From positions 558,001 through 622,000 of the forward strand of contig JAHEWK010000012.1 in NCBI GenBank assembly GCA_020740775.1: a stretch of DNA of 64,000 bases, written 5' to 3'. Source of the stretch: Ilyonectria destructans. Taxonomy: Eukaryota > Ascomycota > Sordariomycetes > Hypocreales > Nectriaceae. This document shows, piece by piece, positions 35,071 to 47,274 of the stretch; position 1 is the stretch's first letter, and the number at the start of each line of letters is the position of its first letter. The notes beneath the pieces are model-generated. The model had not been told where the DNA came from, did no database searches, and was given only the letters and a program-made list of their open reading frames with translations. Made by a program: the position numbers and the translations under genes.

Positions 35071-35312
35071 AGGCCTTGCCGGCGACTATGCTTGCAGCGA
35101 AGCGCTGATGAGGAGGAAGACACCAAGATCAGATTTGAACCTACGCGAAGCTGAACTCATATTTGGTATATAACCGGCACTTGCTGTTTTACACAAGAAA
35201 TATTTGGTCGCCATATGATAAGCCAAGTAGTACTTGGCAACTGACCTATTCTACACGCCTATTGCATGTCATCCCCATGTACTTGGCGAGTACGGAGGAC
35301 TTTCGGAAATTC

Positions 35313-35348
35313 GGGCCCCGCCGGCCGATCGGGCTCCGCCGGCCGAAC
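35313..35348. promoter_or_regulatory. Tandem 18-bp GC-rich repeat upstream of the Zn2Cys6 gene
   Basis: Two adjacent units, GGGCCCCGCCGGCCGATC and GGGCTCCGCCGGCCGAAC, differ at three positions. Each carries CCG/CGG triplets of the type bound by zinc-cluster regulators. They lie 240-280 bases upstream of the start codon at 35070. A binding site, possibly for autoregulation, is an inference. Confidence 0.35.
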
Positions 35349-36881
35349 GGCTTCCGTCCACCGCGTTTTGGCACCCAAAAGCTGCTAAATTTGAGTGTCA
35401 GCAAGTTGAAATGCAAGCTAATCCGAGAATGGGAACTGTAACAAGGACGACAAACCGATCTGATTTGCGGATGCAGAGACCCCATTCTTTCATTCAGGTC
35501 GTGATTGGGTCAGTTGGCTGTGCTGCCGCCGTTTGGGAACTCGATCCGGTCACGTGGCCGGACTTTTTCCCCGATCACAACCTATTTGTCTGCTATCTGA
35601 GTTGTTTTGCATTGGCTGGGCTGTCGGCTGAGAAGATAACGGCGATGACTGCCGTTGACCGTATAATTCGAAATCCGGGGTAAATATCTTTCCGCTCTTG
35701 AAGTTCCCCTATGTTGTATTGTTTCCTGGGGAAAAAATTGAAGTCGCAAATTTATAGCTGGTCATTGCCTGAGCTGGAGCAGGGTTGGCCATGGACTATC
35801 TACCGCGTTGGGATATCTGGTAGCACAATAAGTTACCGTTTATCTCATAAGGCAAGACAGTGCTTGAGGCTCTGTTGCGCTCTTCCTTATCAGCTGCAGG
35901 ATTGTAGGATCCACCGCACCCCGGAATCATTAGGCTGGCCGTAGATATCCGCCCTTAACTGTGGTCGCCCCGATTGCTGGCTGGCCCCAATGTGTGAGCT
36001 GTAAAAATGAGATTCCCTGCACTGATGTAGACTACTCTCCCTCCAATTGCAAATGATTCTCAATAGCCAAATGCGCGATTTATCGTGACAAGAATTTCTT
36101 AGATAGCAAGGCGGCAAGATTGTTGACCTGAAAGGATCTGCCTAGTTTGTGAAACGGCGCGCAGTCTCTTCTGTGAAGCTAGATGCTTGACGACAGAATT
36201 GTGAATTGATGAACCAAAAAGATTGTAAATCTGGCTAAGCCCACATCCAGGGCTATGTGTGAACAGAAAGGCAGACATACATTCTGGGATGTCCTACCTG
36301 GCTGTCGCTGGTTGATGGTTAGTCACTGAAGGGCATCGCCACTGCCGTTTCATTGTTACCAAACAAACACCTGATTTGGCATCTTGGATCAACAAATGTC
36401 CTCATTTTCAGATGTTTTCATGAGTCGAATGACTGAAAAAAAGGAATCAACTCATCTAATGCAGAGGTGCTTGACGCTGTTCTCGTTGTACTTGCCTCAC
36501 AAACACGAATGCTGCTTCCACAATCGCCTTCAGCTGTCAAACAAAATACCCCGAACACCAACAAAGACCGTCGGTTACTTTGCCAAATTTGTGATCAAGG
36601 CTGTCTTACATCCCCAAATCCGGAATGCTTTGGGCAGGGCACCCAGGTGTCCAGTTTGCATTTCGCACGAGCCGGGCGGGAGATGACCACTTGTGTCGCC
36701 ACGTGGAGATGGTACACCTGGTACAATCATCTCTTAAATGGCGAATGCGGAAATCATGATGCATCTTGTTCATATTTAGATCTCGCTTTAAATCTCCTGC
36801 ATTTAAAATTCCAACATTATAGCGACACTTAGAAGAAACGACGTCCAAGTCAAGCCTAATCGCGACCCTGGAAATGCCCAG

Positions 36882-37154
36882 ATGTGCGGATACGTCCTTT
36901 TTGTTAACCTCTGCGGATGCTACTGTGGGCTAGAATGCGAGACGTCCTGTCCTCTGATCCTACAACAGCTAAATCGAATAAACGACCCGGAATCCTGGAC
37001 GCCAGACAAGATCAATGAGTTGCCATTCGACTTCCCTGACATCTGCATCCCAGGCTGGCACAATACCCGCTTTATCAGGACATACCGCGTTTGTTCTCCA
37101 CAGTGGTGGTTCAACTGTCCTTCTATGGCCATCCCATCCCATCCACGCGGCTAG
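36882..37154 (+). CDS. Possible small cysteine-rich protein (90 codons)
   Basis: The frame starts MCGYVLFVNLCGCYCGLEC and continues with RINDPESWTPDKINELPFDF and DICIPGWHN. Cys spacing at the start and the RINDPxxW/LPFDFP phrases look like conserved protein, and I have a vague memory of similar short ascomycete proteins. There is no signal peptide, intron or clear promoter, and the last 20 codons look less protein-like. It may be a small gene, a relic, or chance. Confidence 0.3.
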   Translation: MCGYVLFVNLCGCYCGLECETSCPLILQQLNRINDPESWTPDKINELPFDFPDICIPGWHNTRFIRTYRVCSPQWWFNCPSMAIPSHPRG

Positions 37155-38889
37155 CGATTCAGATAATGTTTGGACAAGGATAGAATAAGGCCATCGCCGG
37201 CTAGCCTCGAATATTAGGCCCAAGAAGGAGTAGAGGGTAATATTTTAGGGGAAAATAAAATGCTGTGATATGGCTGGATAGGAACTGGGTGAATGGGCCG
37301 CACAAGATGAAATGTGGGTGAGGTCTCCGTTCATCGGACTTAAATTCTGTAGCTGTGTTCCATGTTAGTATCCCAACTGTGCGATCCAGCTCGCATCTCA
37401 GATGCCGCAAAGTCACCCGCTGAAGCTCGTGGCACAACCACCCAAACTGACATGGGACGAAACACAGCGACAGTGGTGATGCTCAGCGTCCAACAGCGGC
37501 GGGAGCGGACTGATTCTACCAATCAATGGCCCCAAGCGCACGAACAACCTCCGTGCCACTGTTGCACCTTTCCCAGGCGACGTCTCTTAGCTATGAAACC
37601 CCTGGAGTAGTGCAGTGCGAGATGTCGCAGGTACTGGTGGAAATTCACCAACAGAAGGATGTGGCTTGGGAGTTAAGACTGGTTACAAGGGCTGGGCAAG
37701 CGATGCGCACTTGTGGGAGTGGGAAAATAGCGGGTTACAACTCATTTGTTTGTTGGTGGCGTGTTGGCGCCGACATTGTGTCGTGGATGTCATGGACGAT
37801 GATAATGCGGGTGACTAAGCCTGAACCCTAGGAAAAGAGGCTGTCAATGCCGGTGATGGAAGCGAAGGCGATGGCGCGAGTAAGATTTCAGCGCTGACTG
37901 TAGCTGTTCAGCCGAACTAAAGTACGATTGACTTACACGATGTTACATATATCACGTGAGAGCGAGTCGTAGTGCGGCGAACCATACCTTTGCAGTCGCG
38001 ACTTGTGCAGTTGAGAATAGCCAGGTCTTTGGGGTTGTGGAGGTTTTGTGACCAACATGGGCTATAAATAGGTAGTATTTCTTCGTGTTGTCTGATGATT
38101 GTCAGGGGCCTGTTTTGTTTTCTGCCAGGGTTGTGTCTCTGGTCAGGGCATTTCCTAAAGAAGCTGTAATTTTCGCAATTTCGGCATCCTGAATCACACG
38201 AGGGTAAGGCAATGAGTGTCTGGAGAAGGCCTCTAGTGCCAGTATAATTGTTTGGATCCAATTACAGCCTGGCTACGTTCTCTCCGATGCCATGACTGCC
38301 AAGACCGCGACATGTGGGGAAGAGTGAGCTTGGCCAAGTCTTTAATGCCGTCGAAAATATTGCACCAGCTCGGCAATTGGCGTGCCGAAGGACTTGTTGA
38401 TCAGCCAATTGTAATTACGATAGATTGGCCGTCAGCTCTAATAAAGACACCATGACAGCAAAGCAATGGGCCGCGAAAGTCTGGAACGCACTAATCGCGA
38501 CCTTGCAGAGCCCCGACCCCGTCATCCGGGAACTGGTGCCGAGTGGATTTAGTGGAGGGCCTCGACCAATTAGCAATCGCCAGTCTCATTTTGGGGCTGA
38601 CCTCCTCCTGAGATGATGCCCCTATGCGCCACAGAGTGCCGCATTGTCGCAACAGGTTGTATTTGACATCTTCCATCTCCCATAATTTTCGTATTTTTTT
38701 TTCTTTTCCCTCTGCGAATCCACCACTCCTTCATGGCGAAATCATCTGTTTTGTTCTGTTATTCCAATATCTTCCCCCATCGATAGACGCGCTCCCTTCA
38801 TGCTATAGAGCTCGCCCGTCGTGTCGAATTAGTTGTGGCCCACTCTAGCTCCCAGCTACGGGGCGATAACGACAGCGCCCCGCGACAAC

Positions 38890-40793
38890 ATGTCTCACGA
38901 CAACCAAGAAGACGCTCGCGCGAGCCACTCGTCGAATACCCGCGTGTCCTTCGAGCCTCCGACTGAGCCTGCCCCCGTTCGCCATGTCCGCTACAACCTC
39001 ACCCTTGACACCGAGAACCTCTCGCCGCCTCCGTCCTCGCAGCGACGACCTGGTTCGAACGCGGATGGCCAGCGCGGCTTCGACCCCTCGCCCATCCTGC
39101 GACGGCGAATGACACGCGCGGCGACCTTCAAGAACGTCGAAGACTACGATGAGTTCGACAATACCTTCAGCGCCAGGCCTGGTTGGCAGCCCGGCTCCGA
39201 ACCCGGCTACGATCCCCTGCTGCCCGACGGCGGGCACGCGTCGATGCCAACCCTGAGTGCGCCCTGCGAGATCTCCGTCGTCGACTTCTCGCACGAGAAT
39301 ATGGTTAAGAGCCACTTCGAGAACGAGGGCTTCATCAATTTCCTCGAGACCCCCAAGCCGGCTTGGGCCAAGTGTCGGTGGATCAACATCAATGGCCTGA
39401 GCTGGGATGTCATCCAGGCTGTGGGAAACAAGAAGGGCTTGCACAAGTTGGCGCTGGAGGACTTGATGAACATTAGAAACAGAACAAAGGCCGATTGGTG
39501 AGCGCATTGGAAGCACAGCGCCGAGGAGAAGATGAACCTAGGCTAACTCGTTCAAGGTACCCGAACCACGCCTTTATCGTCTTGACACTGCAGAAGCTTG
39601 TCCACCTGGTCGAAGACGACTCCGACTCCTCCGATTCCAGCAGCACCTACTCGCACAAACCCCACGGCGCCCTCAAAGACTCTATTAAAGACTTTTGGAG
39701 GAGTCGCAGAGCGTCTGAAGACATGGAGAGGGATGTGTTGGGGGACATCACGGCAGACGTCGTTGGCGACGGTCTGCAAGAGACTTCCATGATCCGCACT
39801 CTCCAACGGTACCACTCCTCTGGAAACGAGGCCCGGACCGAATTCATGGAGGCCCATTCGTCTCTGACACCGTACAAGATGGCTATCTCGGCCGAGCAAG
39901 TTTCCATTTTCCTCACTTCCGACAACACTGTCATTTCCTTTTTCGAGATTTCGGCTGGAGACGTGGAGCGGCCGATTGTGACCCGGCTCAGCACGCCTGG
40001 GACAATCCTGCGAGAATCCAATGATGCATCCCTTCTGGTCCAAGCCATCATCGACGCCATTATCGATCTGGCTATCCCCTTGACGTCAATCTATTCAGAT
40101 ATCATCAGCGATATCGAGCTTGACGTCCTCACTGCACCAAGCATGAGACAGAGCAAGCGGCTCTACATCTGCATCAGTGAGATCAACAAGATGCTGAGCT
40201 TCCTCAACCCAATAGACAATGTTGTCAATGTGCTACGGGACCACAAGACATACCTCACCCACGACCAGGCGATGAAGGAGCTGGAAAAGCCGGCCTCTGG
40301 CGTAATCGTCACCCCTATGACGCATACATACCTTGGTGATGTCCTGGATCACTGCATCATGATTACTGAGGCTCTGCAGCAGCTGAAGCAGTCTTCCGAC
40401 AACTTGATTAGTCTCATTTTCAACACCATCTCGGCCAACCAAAACGAATCGATGAAGCAGCTGACGACCGTCACCATCATTTTCCTGCCATTGACTTTCA
40501 TTACTGGATTCTTCGGGCAGAATTTTCAGGGGTCGTTCCCAGAAATCCACTACGGCATCTGGTACTTGTAAGTGACAGCATGAACCTATATTCTCGAAGA
40601 GTCGACGAATACTAATTCTGACTTGCGTAGCTGGGCATGTGCTGTCCCGACCGTGTGTGCCACTATCTTAATTCTCATGCGAGACATGATCTATGCCTGG
40701 CTGATCCGGCTCGTGCAAAGGAAGCACATTGGGTTACTTAGAAAGAAGAAGTCGAAGACGAAGCGAAAGCTTAAGATGAAGCTTAAGGTTTGA
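38890..40793 (+). CDS. CorA-type divalent metal transporter with GQN motif
   Basis: Three exons, 38890-39497, 39557-40567 and 40631-40793, encode 593 residues. Introns have donors gtgagc and gtaagt and acceptors ttcaag and gcgtag. The first ATG is at 38890 ([10 protein letters not shown]). A disordered N-terminus is followed by the cytosolic CorA domain ([19 protein letters not shown]) and a long helix ([22 protein letters not shown]). Two C-terminal membrane helices are at about 506-522 and 538-558. The canonical YGMN filter sequence is FFGQN here (GQN at 523-525), as I recall from a fungal subgroup. The expected role is Mg2+ or related metal uptake at the plasma or vacuolar membrane. The C-terminus is highly basic ([15 protein letters not shown]). 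Confidence 0.88.
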
Positions 40794-41114
40794 TAGAGTG
40801 GCATTGAATGCGATGAATGGATATATGCATGCATTGGCTTGGTGTAGCGATACCCTGGCGTTGGATAAGCGAGTCACACAAGGAAATGGGATTGGGTAAA
40901 ATATATTTACAGGATATTTCAGGGCAAATAAACATGAGTTGCCTTGCATCACAAAGCCAATTTATACTGATCATGGAAATTAATGTCCTTTTATTCTGGA
41001 GAATGTCTGCCTATCCATCCACTAGAGTTAAGTACCCAATGGCTATCTACCCAAAGCGGGATGTGAGACCGACTCTCCACTCGAGGCACATGGCTGCGAA
41101 AACCATGCAGTTGA
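40794..41114. other. Short intergenic region between convergent genes
   Basis: This is the shared 3' flank of the CorA-type gene and the amidoligase-like gene on the opposite strand. I see nothing else in it. Confidence 0.5.
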
Positions 41115-42566
41115 TTAGCTACTTGTAGACGGGTAACCGTCCGAGGTCGAATCCGAGGTCGAATCCGAGGTTGAATCCGAATCAACTATGCTGACACAGG
41201 CAATCTCAGGCACCTTCTCCAGGATTCCCTGGCAGTCAAGGTTCTTTGACGAGAGAGCTCGACCCTCAAGCTCCTCCTTCTTAAACTTTTCCTCCCAGAA
41301 ATAGCACATCTGTGTGTCAAACTCATAGGCGAGCAGTGTCTTCCACCGGTCTTGCTCCTCGCACTTCTGGCCTTCCAAGAGGCTCGAATCTACCTCCTTG
41401 ATAATGTTCTTGAATGCCTTTGGGGAGGATCCCATAGAGTAGAAGAATATGCGTCCCATAAGTCGTAGCCAGTATCCCATCGACTCCTTCTGGGGGTGCC
41501 ACGCTGTGTAGCGGAACTCCATGGTTGGACTGAGATTGTCTCCAGGGAGGTGGATGGCGATGGTGGTTTCGCCGTCGGGGCTCGTGATGAGGTCGGCAAG
41601 CTCGGCGAGAGAACTGGTGCCCCAAATGGCCTTGATACGCTCCTGGAGACAGGAGTCATTGAAGGTAGGGAGATATTGGTCCATCTCGTCGGCTTCGGGT
41701 CCAGCGGGCCTAGTCTCGTCAAGCAGCCGTTTGCAATCATCGGGAAGCGCCGCCATGTACCCCTTACTGAACTTGGTCGGAAGCTTGGCGATTTTGGAAG
41801 ACGTAGTGATCGGCAAGAAGTGGTTGCCCTTAGGGTCTTGCACTGCAGGTCGAAGTTTCAAGAATAGAGTCGGCTCCATCATCCAGCACAGAGTGAGCAT
41901 CTTCTTGGCCTGGACGAGGTCAAAGCCCTCACGTCGAAGAGTGTAGTGAAGCCGAACCTGGCAAGTCGAGTTGGCGTGTATCTTGACTTTATTGCGGAGT
42001 ACTCCAAGAACATTCTCCACCTCAAGACGAGGCCAGGTGTCCGGTGTTGGTGATGGTGGAATACTGGGATTCGCCGAGGACCCGGAAGAGGAGAGAGAGC
42101 TCGAAGAGGACACCAAGTCGGGGACAGGCGGCACTCCCCTGGGAAGGACATCAGGGAGGGGCCTGAATGGACTTCGCATACTAATGCCGACCCAGTCTAA
42201 CTTGTCAGGACTTGTCTGCAGAGAGGCGGCGTTTGGAGAAGCGCTGAACAGCCAGTTGCACATGCTTGAGGGAAGGGCCTGGCGCTTTGCAGAGAGGTCA
42301 AGGGCCGTGAAGTTGGTTTCGTTCTGAGAAGCAACATGTCCGCAGTAGCCCATTCCCCCTATAGCAAGGAGCTGTCTGGAGGCGTACGCTTTGATCATTT
42401 CCGCGCAATGCTTTGCACAAGCTTCCTGAGGGTTGGGTTCAAGCGCCGGGCATGCCCAGCGGTCGTCGTCCTTCCAGCTCCGGCTGCCCGGCCTCTCCTT
42501 GGCCACGAGGAAATCGATCTCCAGGCCCCATTCGGACAAATCTCCTACGTTAGGTGTGGGAGCCAT
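41115..42566 (-). CDS. Divergent amidoligase-like protein
   Basis: A single exon of 483 residues starts at the ATG at 42566. The N-terminus GLEIDFLVAK (14-23) resembles the FGVELEFLV start of fungal putative amidoligases (Amidoligase_2). Residues 199-208, NSTCQVRLHY, align with the family's STCGLHVHV motif, followed by the usual helix (FDLVQAKKMLTLCWMMEPTLF) and LRP. In this copy the two family histidines are replaced, so ATP-grasp-like or ligase activity may be lost. Residues 150-180 are Ser/Pro rich and the C-terminus has an SDSTSDSTSD repeat. Family members are often variable accessory genes of unknown substrate. The family call is a motif-level inference; an unrelated protein cannot be excluded. 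Confidence 0.5.
   Translation of the reverse strand: MAPTPNVGDLSEWGLEIDFLVAKERPGSRSWKDDDRWACPALEPNPQEACAKHCAEMIKAYASRQLLAIGGMGYCGHVASQNETNFTALDLSAKRQALPSSMCNWLFSASPNAASLQTSPDKLDWVGISMRSPFRPLPDVLPRGVPPVPDLVSSSSSLSSSGSSANPSIPPSPTPDTWPRLEVENVLGVLRNKVKIHANSTCQVRLHYTLRREGFDLVQAKKMLTLCWMMEPTLFLKLRPAVQDPKGNHFLPITTSSKIAKLPTKFSKGYMAALPDDCKRLLDETRPAGPEADEMDQYLPTFNDSCLQERIKAIWGTSSLAELADLITSPDGETTIAIHLPGDNLSPTMEFRYTAWHPQKESMGYWLRLMGRIFFYSMGSSPKAFKNIIKEVDSSLLEGQKCEEQDRWKTLLAYEFDTQMCYFWEEKFKKEELEGRALSSKNLDCQGILEKVPEIACVSIVDSDSTSDSTSDSTSDGYPSTSS
41143..41178. repeat. 12-bp tandem repeat in the 3' end of the amidoligase-like gene
   Basis: Three copies of GAGGTCGAATCC (the last with one change) encode repeated SDST/SDS steps at the acidic Ser/Thr-rich C-terminus. 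It is a small in-frame length-variable site. Confidence 0.8.
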
Positions 42567-44104
42567 GTTTTCTATGTGTGTTACCTTTGAAGGCTGCCTG
42601 AAGTCGTCTTGTTGGTTTGGTCTGAGTGCTTGTGTTTAAGTGATCCATTGTGGAAGAGCGGTGGTCTTATACGATGGGTTTCCTTAAAGCTGTTCCTATT
42701 CACGACATAGGCTGTACGTGAAGCCATGAGAATAGCACTGAACCAGTGTCGGCGACAACTGATTGGTATCGCGGACGCGGTTTCTGCAGACAAAGGGGGT
42801 GGTTGGCTTGTGAGATGTAACACGGAATCACAGCCGGCCTTGAAGAACCTGCAGCAGGTGGACTTGACACGAGATAATGGTATGATTGGGAGTCCCTGAA
42901 TAGATGATGTAGCACCACGGGCAGGCTCGATCGCTGTAACTGAGGAGGCTCTAATGCTATGAGTGATTAGGTCGTGATTCGAACCACATACTACGGGGGC
43001 AACAATATGTTTGATGAAACGCCATGGCCCGAATGGCATCTGTCTTAAAAGTCTCCAAAGTCCAATTGCTATGTTATACGGACTTGTGTTAATATTAGAC
43101 GGCAAGTGATATATATATATCTATCTATATGAACAAAGAACCAGAAAGCCCCATACCCTCATCTGGGGTAGGTTCTTTGGATCCGCCCTCTACCCAGGGG
43201 ACAATTTCCGAGAAGCCACAGAGGATTGAACGGGTTCTAGGTGATTTGAAGATGAGGGACAGGGAGATAGACATCCTTAATAATCATCCCCAAGAAACCA
43301 GAGTTTTCAAGGATGGTCATTGATTATAACGTCCATAGACCAATGCAGCGGATTAAGGATGTGATTAAGACCGAGCCGTGTTGTAGCAGCACTCAATGTA
43401 CCACCCCTAGAGTTCTAGAAGCGGCTCAGTCGGCATCTAGAAATGACTTTTCACCCAAACACAAATGGCAATCAATCATCCAAACTTGGAACTAAATATT
43501 TAAAATCCCTTTGCGCAATAGGACCATGCGAAGGACACTCGATCGCCATACAACCCGTCCTGTGGTTGATAGGGACCTCCACCTGTGCAACACAGGTGCA
43601 TCTTGGGCCCTAAGTGACAAATGTTACCTTGGTACTTGGATATGCTGCTAAGTGCACCGATGGTTTCTAGGTCCCTTTTAGCGTCATATTATCCTTGACT
43701 TCTCATTTTTCAGAAAATATCCCGAATGATGCTTCAAGAAAGGCCATCATCTCATGAATGAGGACCAAGTGCGAGTGGTGACGCCGATTACGTAACAGAC
43801 GTAATGGGACGTGCGCTGGAAGCTTGCTTGCCCAGCGCTGTGCCCAGGCGTGCCTGCCTCCTAGGCAGCAACGGCTCTGCTCACCTGCAGCTTCCCTTTC
43901 TTATGCGTTCATACTCGTCTATTTAATGCATCACCGGCCCATCATCCATCCATCCATCCACCATGCTACCATGAGAGCCGCTCTATATATGTGACCAACC
44001 CTGGATTTTATACTCAGTTCATTGAACTGCAATCTCTGTGGTCTCCTCCTTGTAGCGGATCACGCTGAGCTCCACGAGCGCGACAACCACCTGCCAACGT
44101 TGCC
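42567..44104. other. Divergent promoter region, no supported gene
   Basis: It lies between the divergent amidoligase-like and ligase IV genes. A (TA)n/(TATC)n microsatellite is at 43108-43130 and a CCAT repeat at 43945-43962. Two adjacent short frames at 43129-43495 (64 and 60 codons) could be remnants but have no recognisable motif. Confidence 0.45.
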
Positions 44105-47100
44105 ATGAGCACGCAGAGCGAGGAGAAATCTCCCAGCGGAGATGCTCAACGGGAAGACGGCATGCAGTATGGCGTCGTCGGAATGAGTCTGGAAGAATTG
44201 GAAGAGAAGTGAGTCGCAGTCTCCCGTCGCTCAATCAACAGCACCCTGCTAACCGAGCAAAGGTTCCCCAATCGACCCAGAAACCATTCCAAGACATTGG
44301 TCTTTTCCGAGCTGTTCCGGGAACTGTTCAACCCTCTCAATGAGAATAAGAAACAGAATGCAACAGGCGGAGGCCCCAAGAAGGCATTTCGGGGCGTAAA
44401 CAAACTCTCGCCCCATGAGCAGCGACGACACATTATTGAACGATTCATCATCCGATGGCGCAAGGAGGTCGGCAATGACTTTTACCCAGCGCTGCGCTTG
44501 ATCCTACCTGACAAGGATCGTGACCGCGGAGTCTACGGCCTGAAAGAGAATGCTATTGGCAAACTCTTGGTTAAGCTCATGAAAATCGATAAAAATTCCG
44601 AAGATGGATACAATCTCCTTCACTGGAAGTTGCCCGGTCAGACTGTCGCTTCTCGCTTGGCTGGAGACTTTGCCGGTCGATGCTTTGAGGTCATATCGAA
44701 GCGACCCATGCGGACTGAGGCTGGAAATATGACCATTGCCGAGGTCAACGAGCAGCTCGACAAGCTAGCAGCGTCGGCTGGCGAGGCCGAGAACCTCCAT
44801 GTTTTCCAGACATTTTACAATCGCATGAACGCCGAGGAGTTGATGTGGCTGGTTCGGATCGTTCTCAAGCAGATGAAAGTGGGTGCTACCGAGAAGACCT
44901 TCCTGGACCTGTGGCACCCAGATGGCGACGCCCTTTTCAGCGTCTCCTCCAGCCTACGGCGCGTGTGTTGGGAGCTTTACGACCGCGAACTCCGACTGCA
45001 GCAAGAGGAGGCCGGAGTTGCCCTGATGCAATGCTTTCAACCCCAGCTCGCTCAGTTCCAGATGCCCTCTTCATTCCAGAAAATGATTGCACTCCTTCAC
45101 CCGACCGAAGAGGACCCGGAATTCTGGATCGAGGAGAAGCTCGATGGCGAGCGCATGCAGGTGCACATGATCGAAGACAAGGCCCACCCCGGCGGGAGGA
45201 GATTTTGCTTCTGGTCAAGAAAGGCCAAAGACTACACATACTTATATGGCGATGGTCTCCAAGACGAAAACTCAAGTTTGACTCGTCACCTCAAGAACGC
45301 TTTCGCGCCAGGCGTCAAAAACTTGATTTTGGACGGTGAAATGATTACCTGGGACATGGGCGTGGACAAGATGGTCCCCTTTGGTACACTCAAGACTGCT
45401 GCCATTGCCGAACAGCAGAACAAGTCGGATTCAGACTCCGCCGGCCATCGACCGCTTTTCCGGATCTTCGACATCCTCTACCTTAACGGCAAGCAATTGG
45501 CCCAGTACACGCTTCGAGATCGACATCGAGCACTCGAGAAGGCCATCAAACCAGTCCATCGACGTATGGAGATCCACGACTATACTAGCGCCACTTCTCC
45601 CGACGCCATTGAGCCACTTCTTCGAGACGTTGTTGCCAATGCTTCTGAAGGCTTGGTCCTCAAGAACCCTCGCTCCATGTACCGACTGAACAGCAGGAAT
45701 GACGACTGGCTCAAAGTCAAGCCTGAATACATGTCCGAATTTGGTGAGTCGTTAGATTGTATCGTTATCGGCGGTTACTACGGCTCTGGAAGGCGCGGCG
45801 GCATTCTTTCCTCGTACCTGTGCGGCCTTCGAGTGACACAAAATCACATACAGGCTGGTGCCAACCCCGAAAAGTGTTTCAGCTTCTTCAAAGTCGGTGG
45901 TGGTTTCCGAGGAGAAGACTACGCGGAAATTCGTCACCGGACGGAGGGAAAATGGATTGATTGGGACCAAAAGAACCCACCGTCAGAATACGTCGAGCTC
46001 GGCGGAGGAGAGGCCAGGCAGTTTGAGCGTCCGGACGTGTGGATTCGACCAAAAGACTCCATTGTTGTCTCCGTCAAGGCGGCGAGTGTCGGACCATCAG
46101 ACCAGTTCGCCCTTGGCTTCACGCTGCGATTCCCGCGATTCCGACGATTGCGACTGGATCGAACTTGGGACACCGCCCTATCCATAGAGGAGTTTCAGGA
46201 GCTCAAGGCACGCGTGGATGAAGAGTCGAAAGAAAAGGCCATGACGGTTGAGGACCGCAAACGACGGAACCCGAAACGCGTAAAGCGGGAGCTTGTTATC
46301 GCGGGTGAGGATACGGCGCCTGTTGAATTCAAGGGCGAAAAGACGAAGGTTTTTGAGGGGCTTGAGTTTTGCGTCCTCTCCGAATCGCTCAAGCCATATA
46401 AGAAGACCAAGACGCAACTAGAAACCATCATCAGAGAGAACGGCGGCACCATCTCACAGCGAGCTATGGCGGGCACTAACATGGTCCTCATTGCCGACAA
46501 GAAGGTTATCAAAGTTGCCAGTCTCATCAAGGGCGGGGACGTCGACATGATCCGCCCAAGGTGGCTAAAGGACTGCCTCGAGCAGGAATCCGGCCAGGCC
46601 CTCCTCCCATTCGAGTCATCTCACCTATTCCACGCCACCGATGCGCTAAAGCACGCGGCAGACCAAAACACCGACCAGTTTGGCGACAGCTACGCGCGAG
46701 ACGTGTCGGTCGATGAGCTCAGGGAGCTGATGGATGACATGCCCAAGATTGAGGACGGCGAGCCTTTCAACAAGAGCCAGTTTCTCGAGCAGCTTGACGA
46801 GCATGGCAAGGATATGGGTAACCTTAGGAGTTTCATGTTCCGGCGTTGTGTGGTGCTGCTTCACCAGGTTGATGTGGATGACAATCGTATTTCCACACTC
46901 AAGCACTACATACGATACGGTGGTGGAATGGTCACGGAGGATCCGAATGACCCATCTGTGACACATGTCGTGATCGAGGGCGAGGACCCTATGAAGGTGG
47001 GCGAGGCCGGAGACATGGTACGCAAAGAGTTGAGCTCGAGGCGTACGCAGCCAAGGATAGTATCCGGGACATGGATTGACGAGTGCTGGAAAGAACAGAC

Positions 47101-47134
47101 ATTACTTGACGAGGAGCAGTTTGTGGTTCCATGA
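44105..47134 (+). CDS. lig4: DNA ligase IV
   Basis: Exons 44105-44208 and 44263-47134 encode 991 residues; the 54-nt intron has gtgagt, gctaac and caaag borders. The start is MSTQSEEKSPSGD. An N-terminal DNA-binding domain (about 40-290) is followed by the adenylation domain with catalytic Lys327 in EEKLDGERMQ, plus motifs ILDGEMITWD, EGLVLKNP and DDWLKVKPEY. An OB-fold follows, then two BRCT domains at about 728-825 and 890-991. The linker between the BRCTs is where XRCC4/Lif1 binds. The enzyme seals double-strand breaks in non-homologous end joining in the nucleus (mus-53 in Neurospora). Length and motifs are complete and it looks functional. It is convergent with the UPRT gene, 140 bases away. 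Confidence 0.96.
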
Positions 47135-47274
47135 TGTACGAGGTTCGGGATATTCTTGCTGGTATATTACTACCTGGATTTCGTGTAATCATAAGACGAT
47201 GCTGCATGCTACCTCTAGGTAATCCCGTTGCGGGGTGAGTGGTTCTGTGCCTAGACATACTCGGCGGTGCAACT

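Larger units (their letters stand above)
35071..38889. other. Mostly gene-free stretch, 3.8 kb
   Basis: It contains the promoter of the Zn2Cys6 gene (left) and of the CorA-type gene (right, with a CT-rich tract at about 38690-38720). Between them only one small open frame, at 36882, looks possibly coding and is listed separately. No RNA gene or mobile element was found. Confidence 0.45.

Noticed and set aside
38833..38889. Upstream TTG start for the CorA-type protein
   Set aside because: The first ATG in frame is at 38890 in good context; a TTG start is not expected for a nuclear fungal gene.
38845..39516. Minus-strand frame of 223 codons antisense to the CorA-type gene
   Set aside because: A mirror of the biased codon use of the plus-strand exon; the plus strand has the family domain.
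42965..42990. B-box-like GGTTCGAATCA on the minus strand
   Set aside because: Flanking bases do not form a five-pair T stem or an acceptor stem.
43129..43495. Two adjacent small plus-strand frames
   Set aside because: No motif or splice link; too weak to call a gene, noted only as possible remnants.
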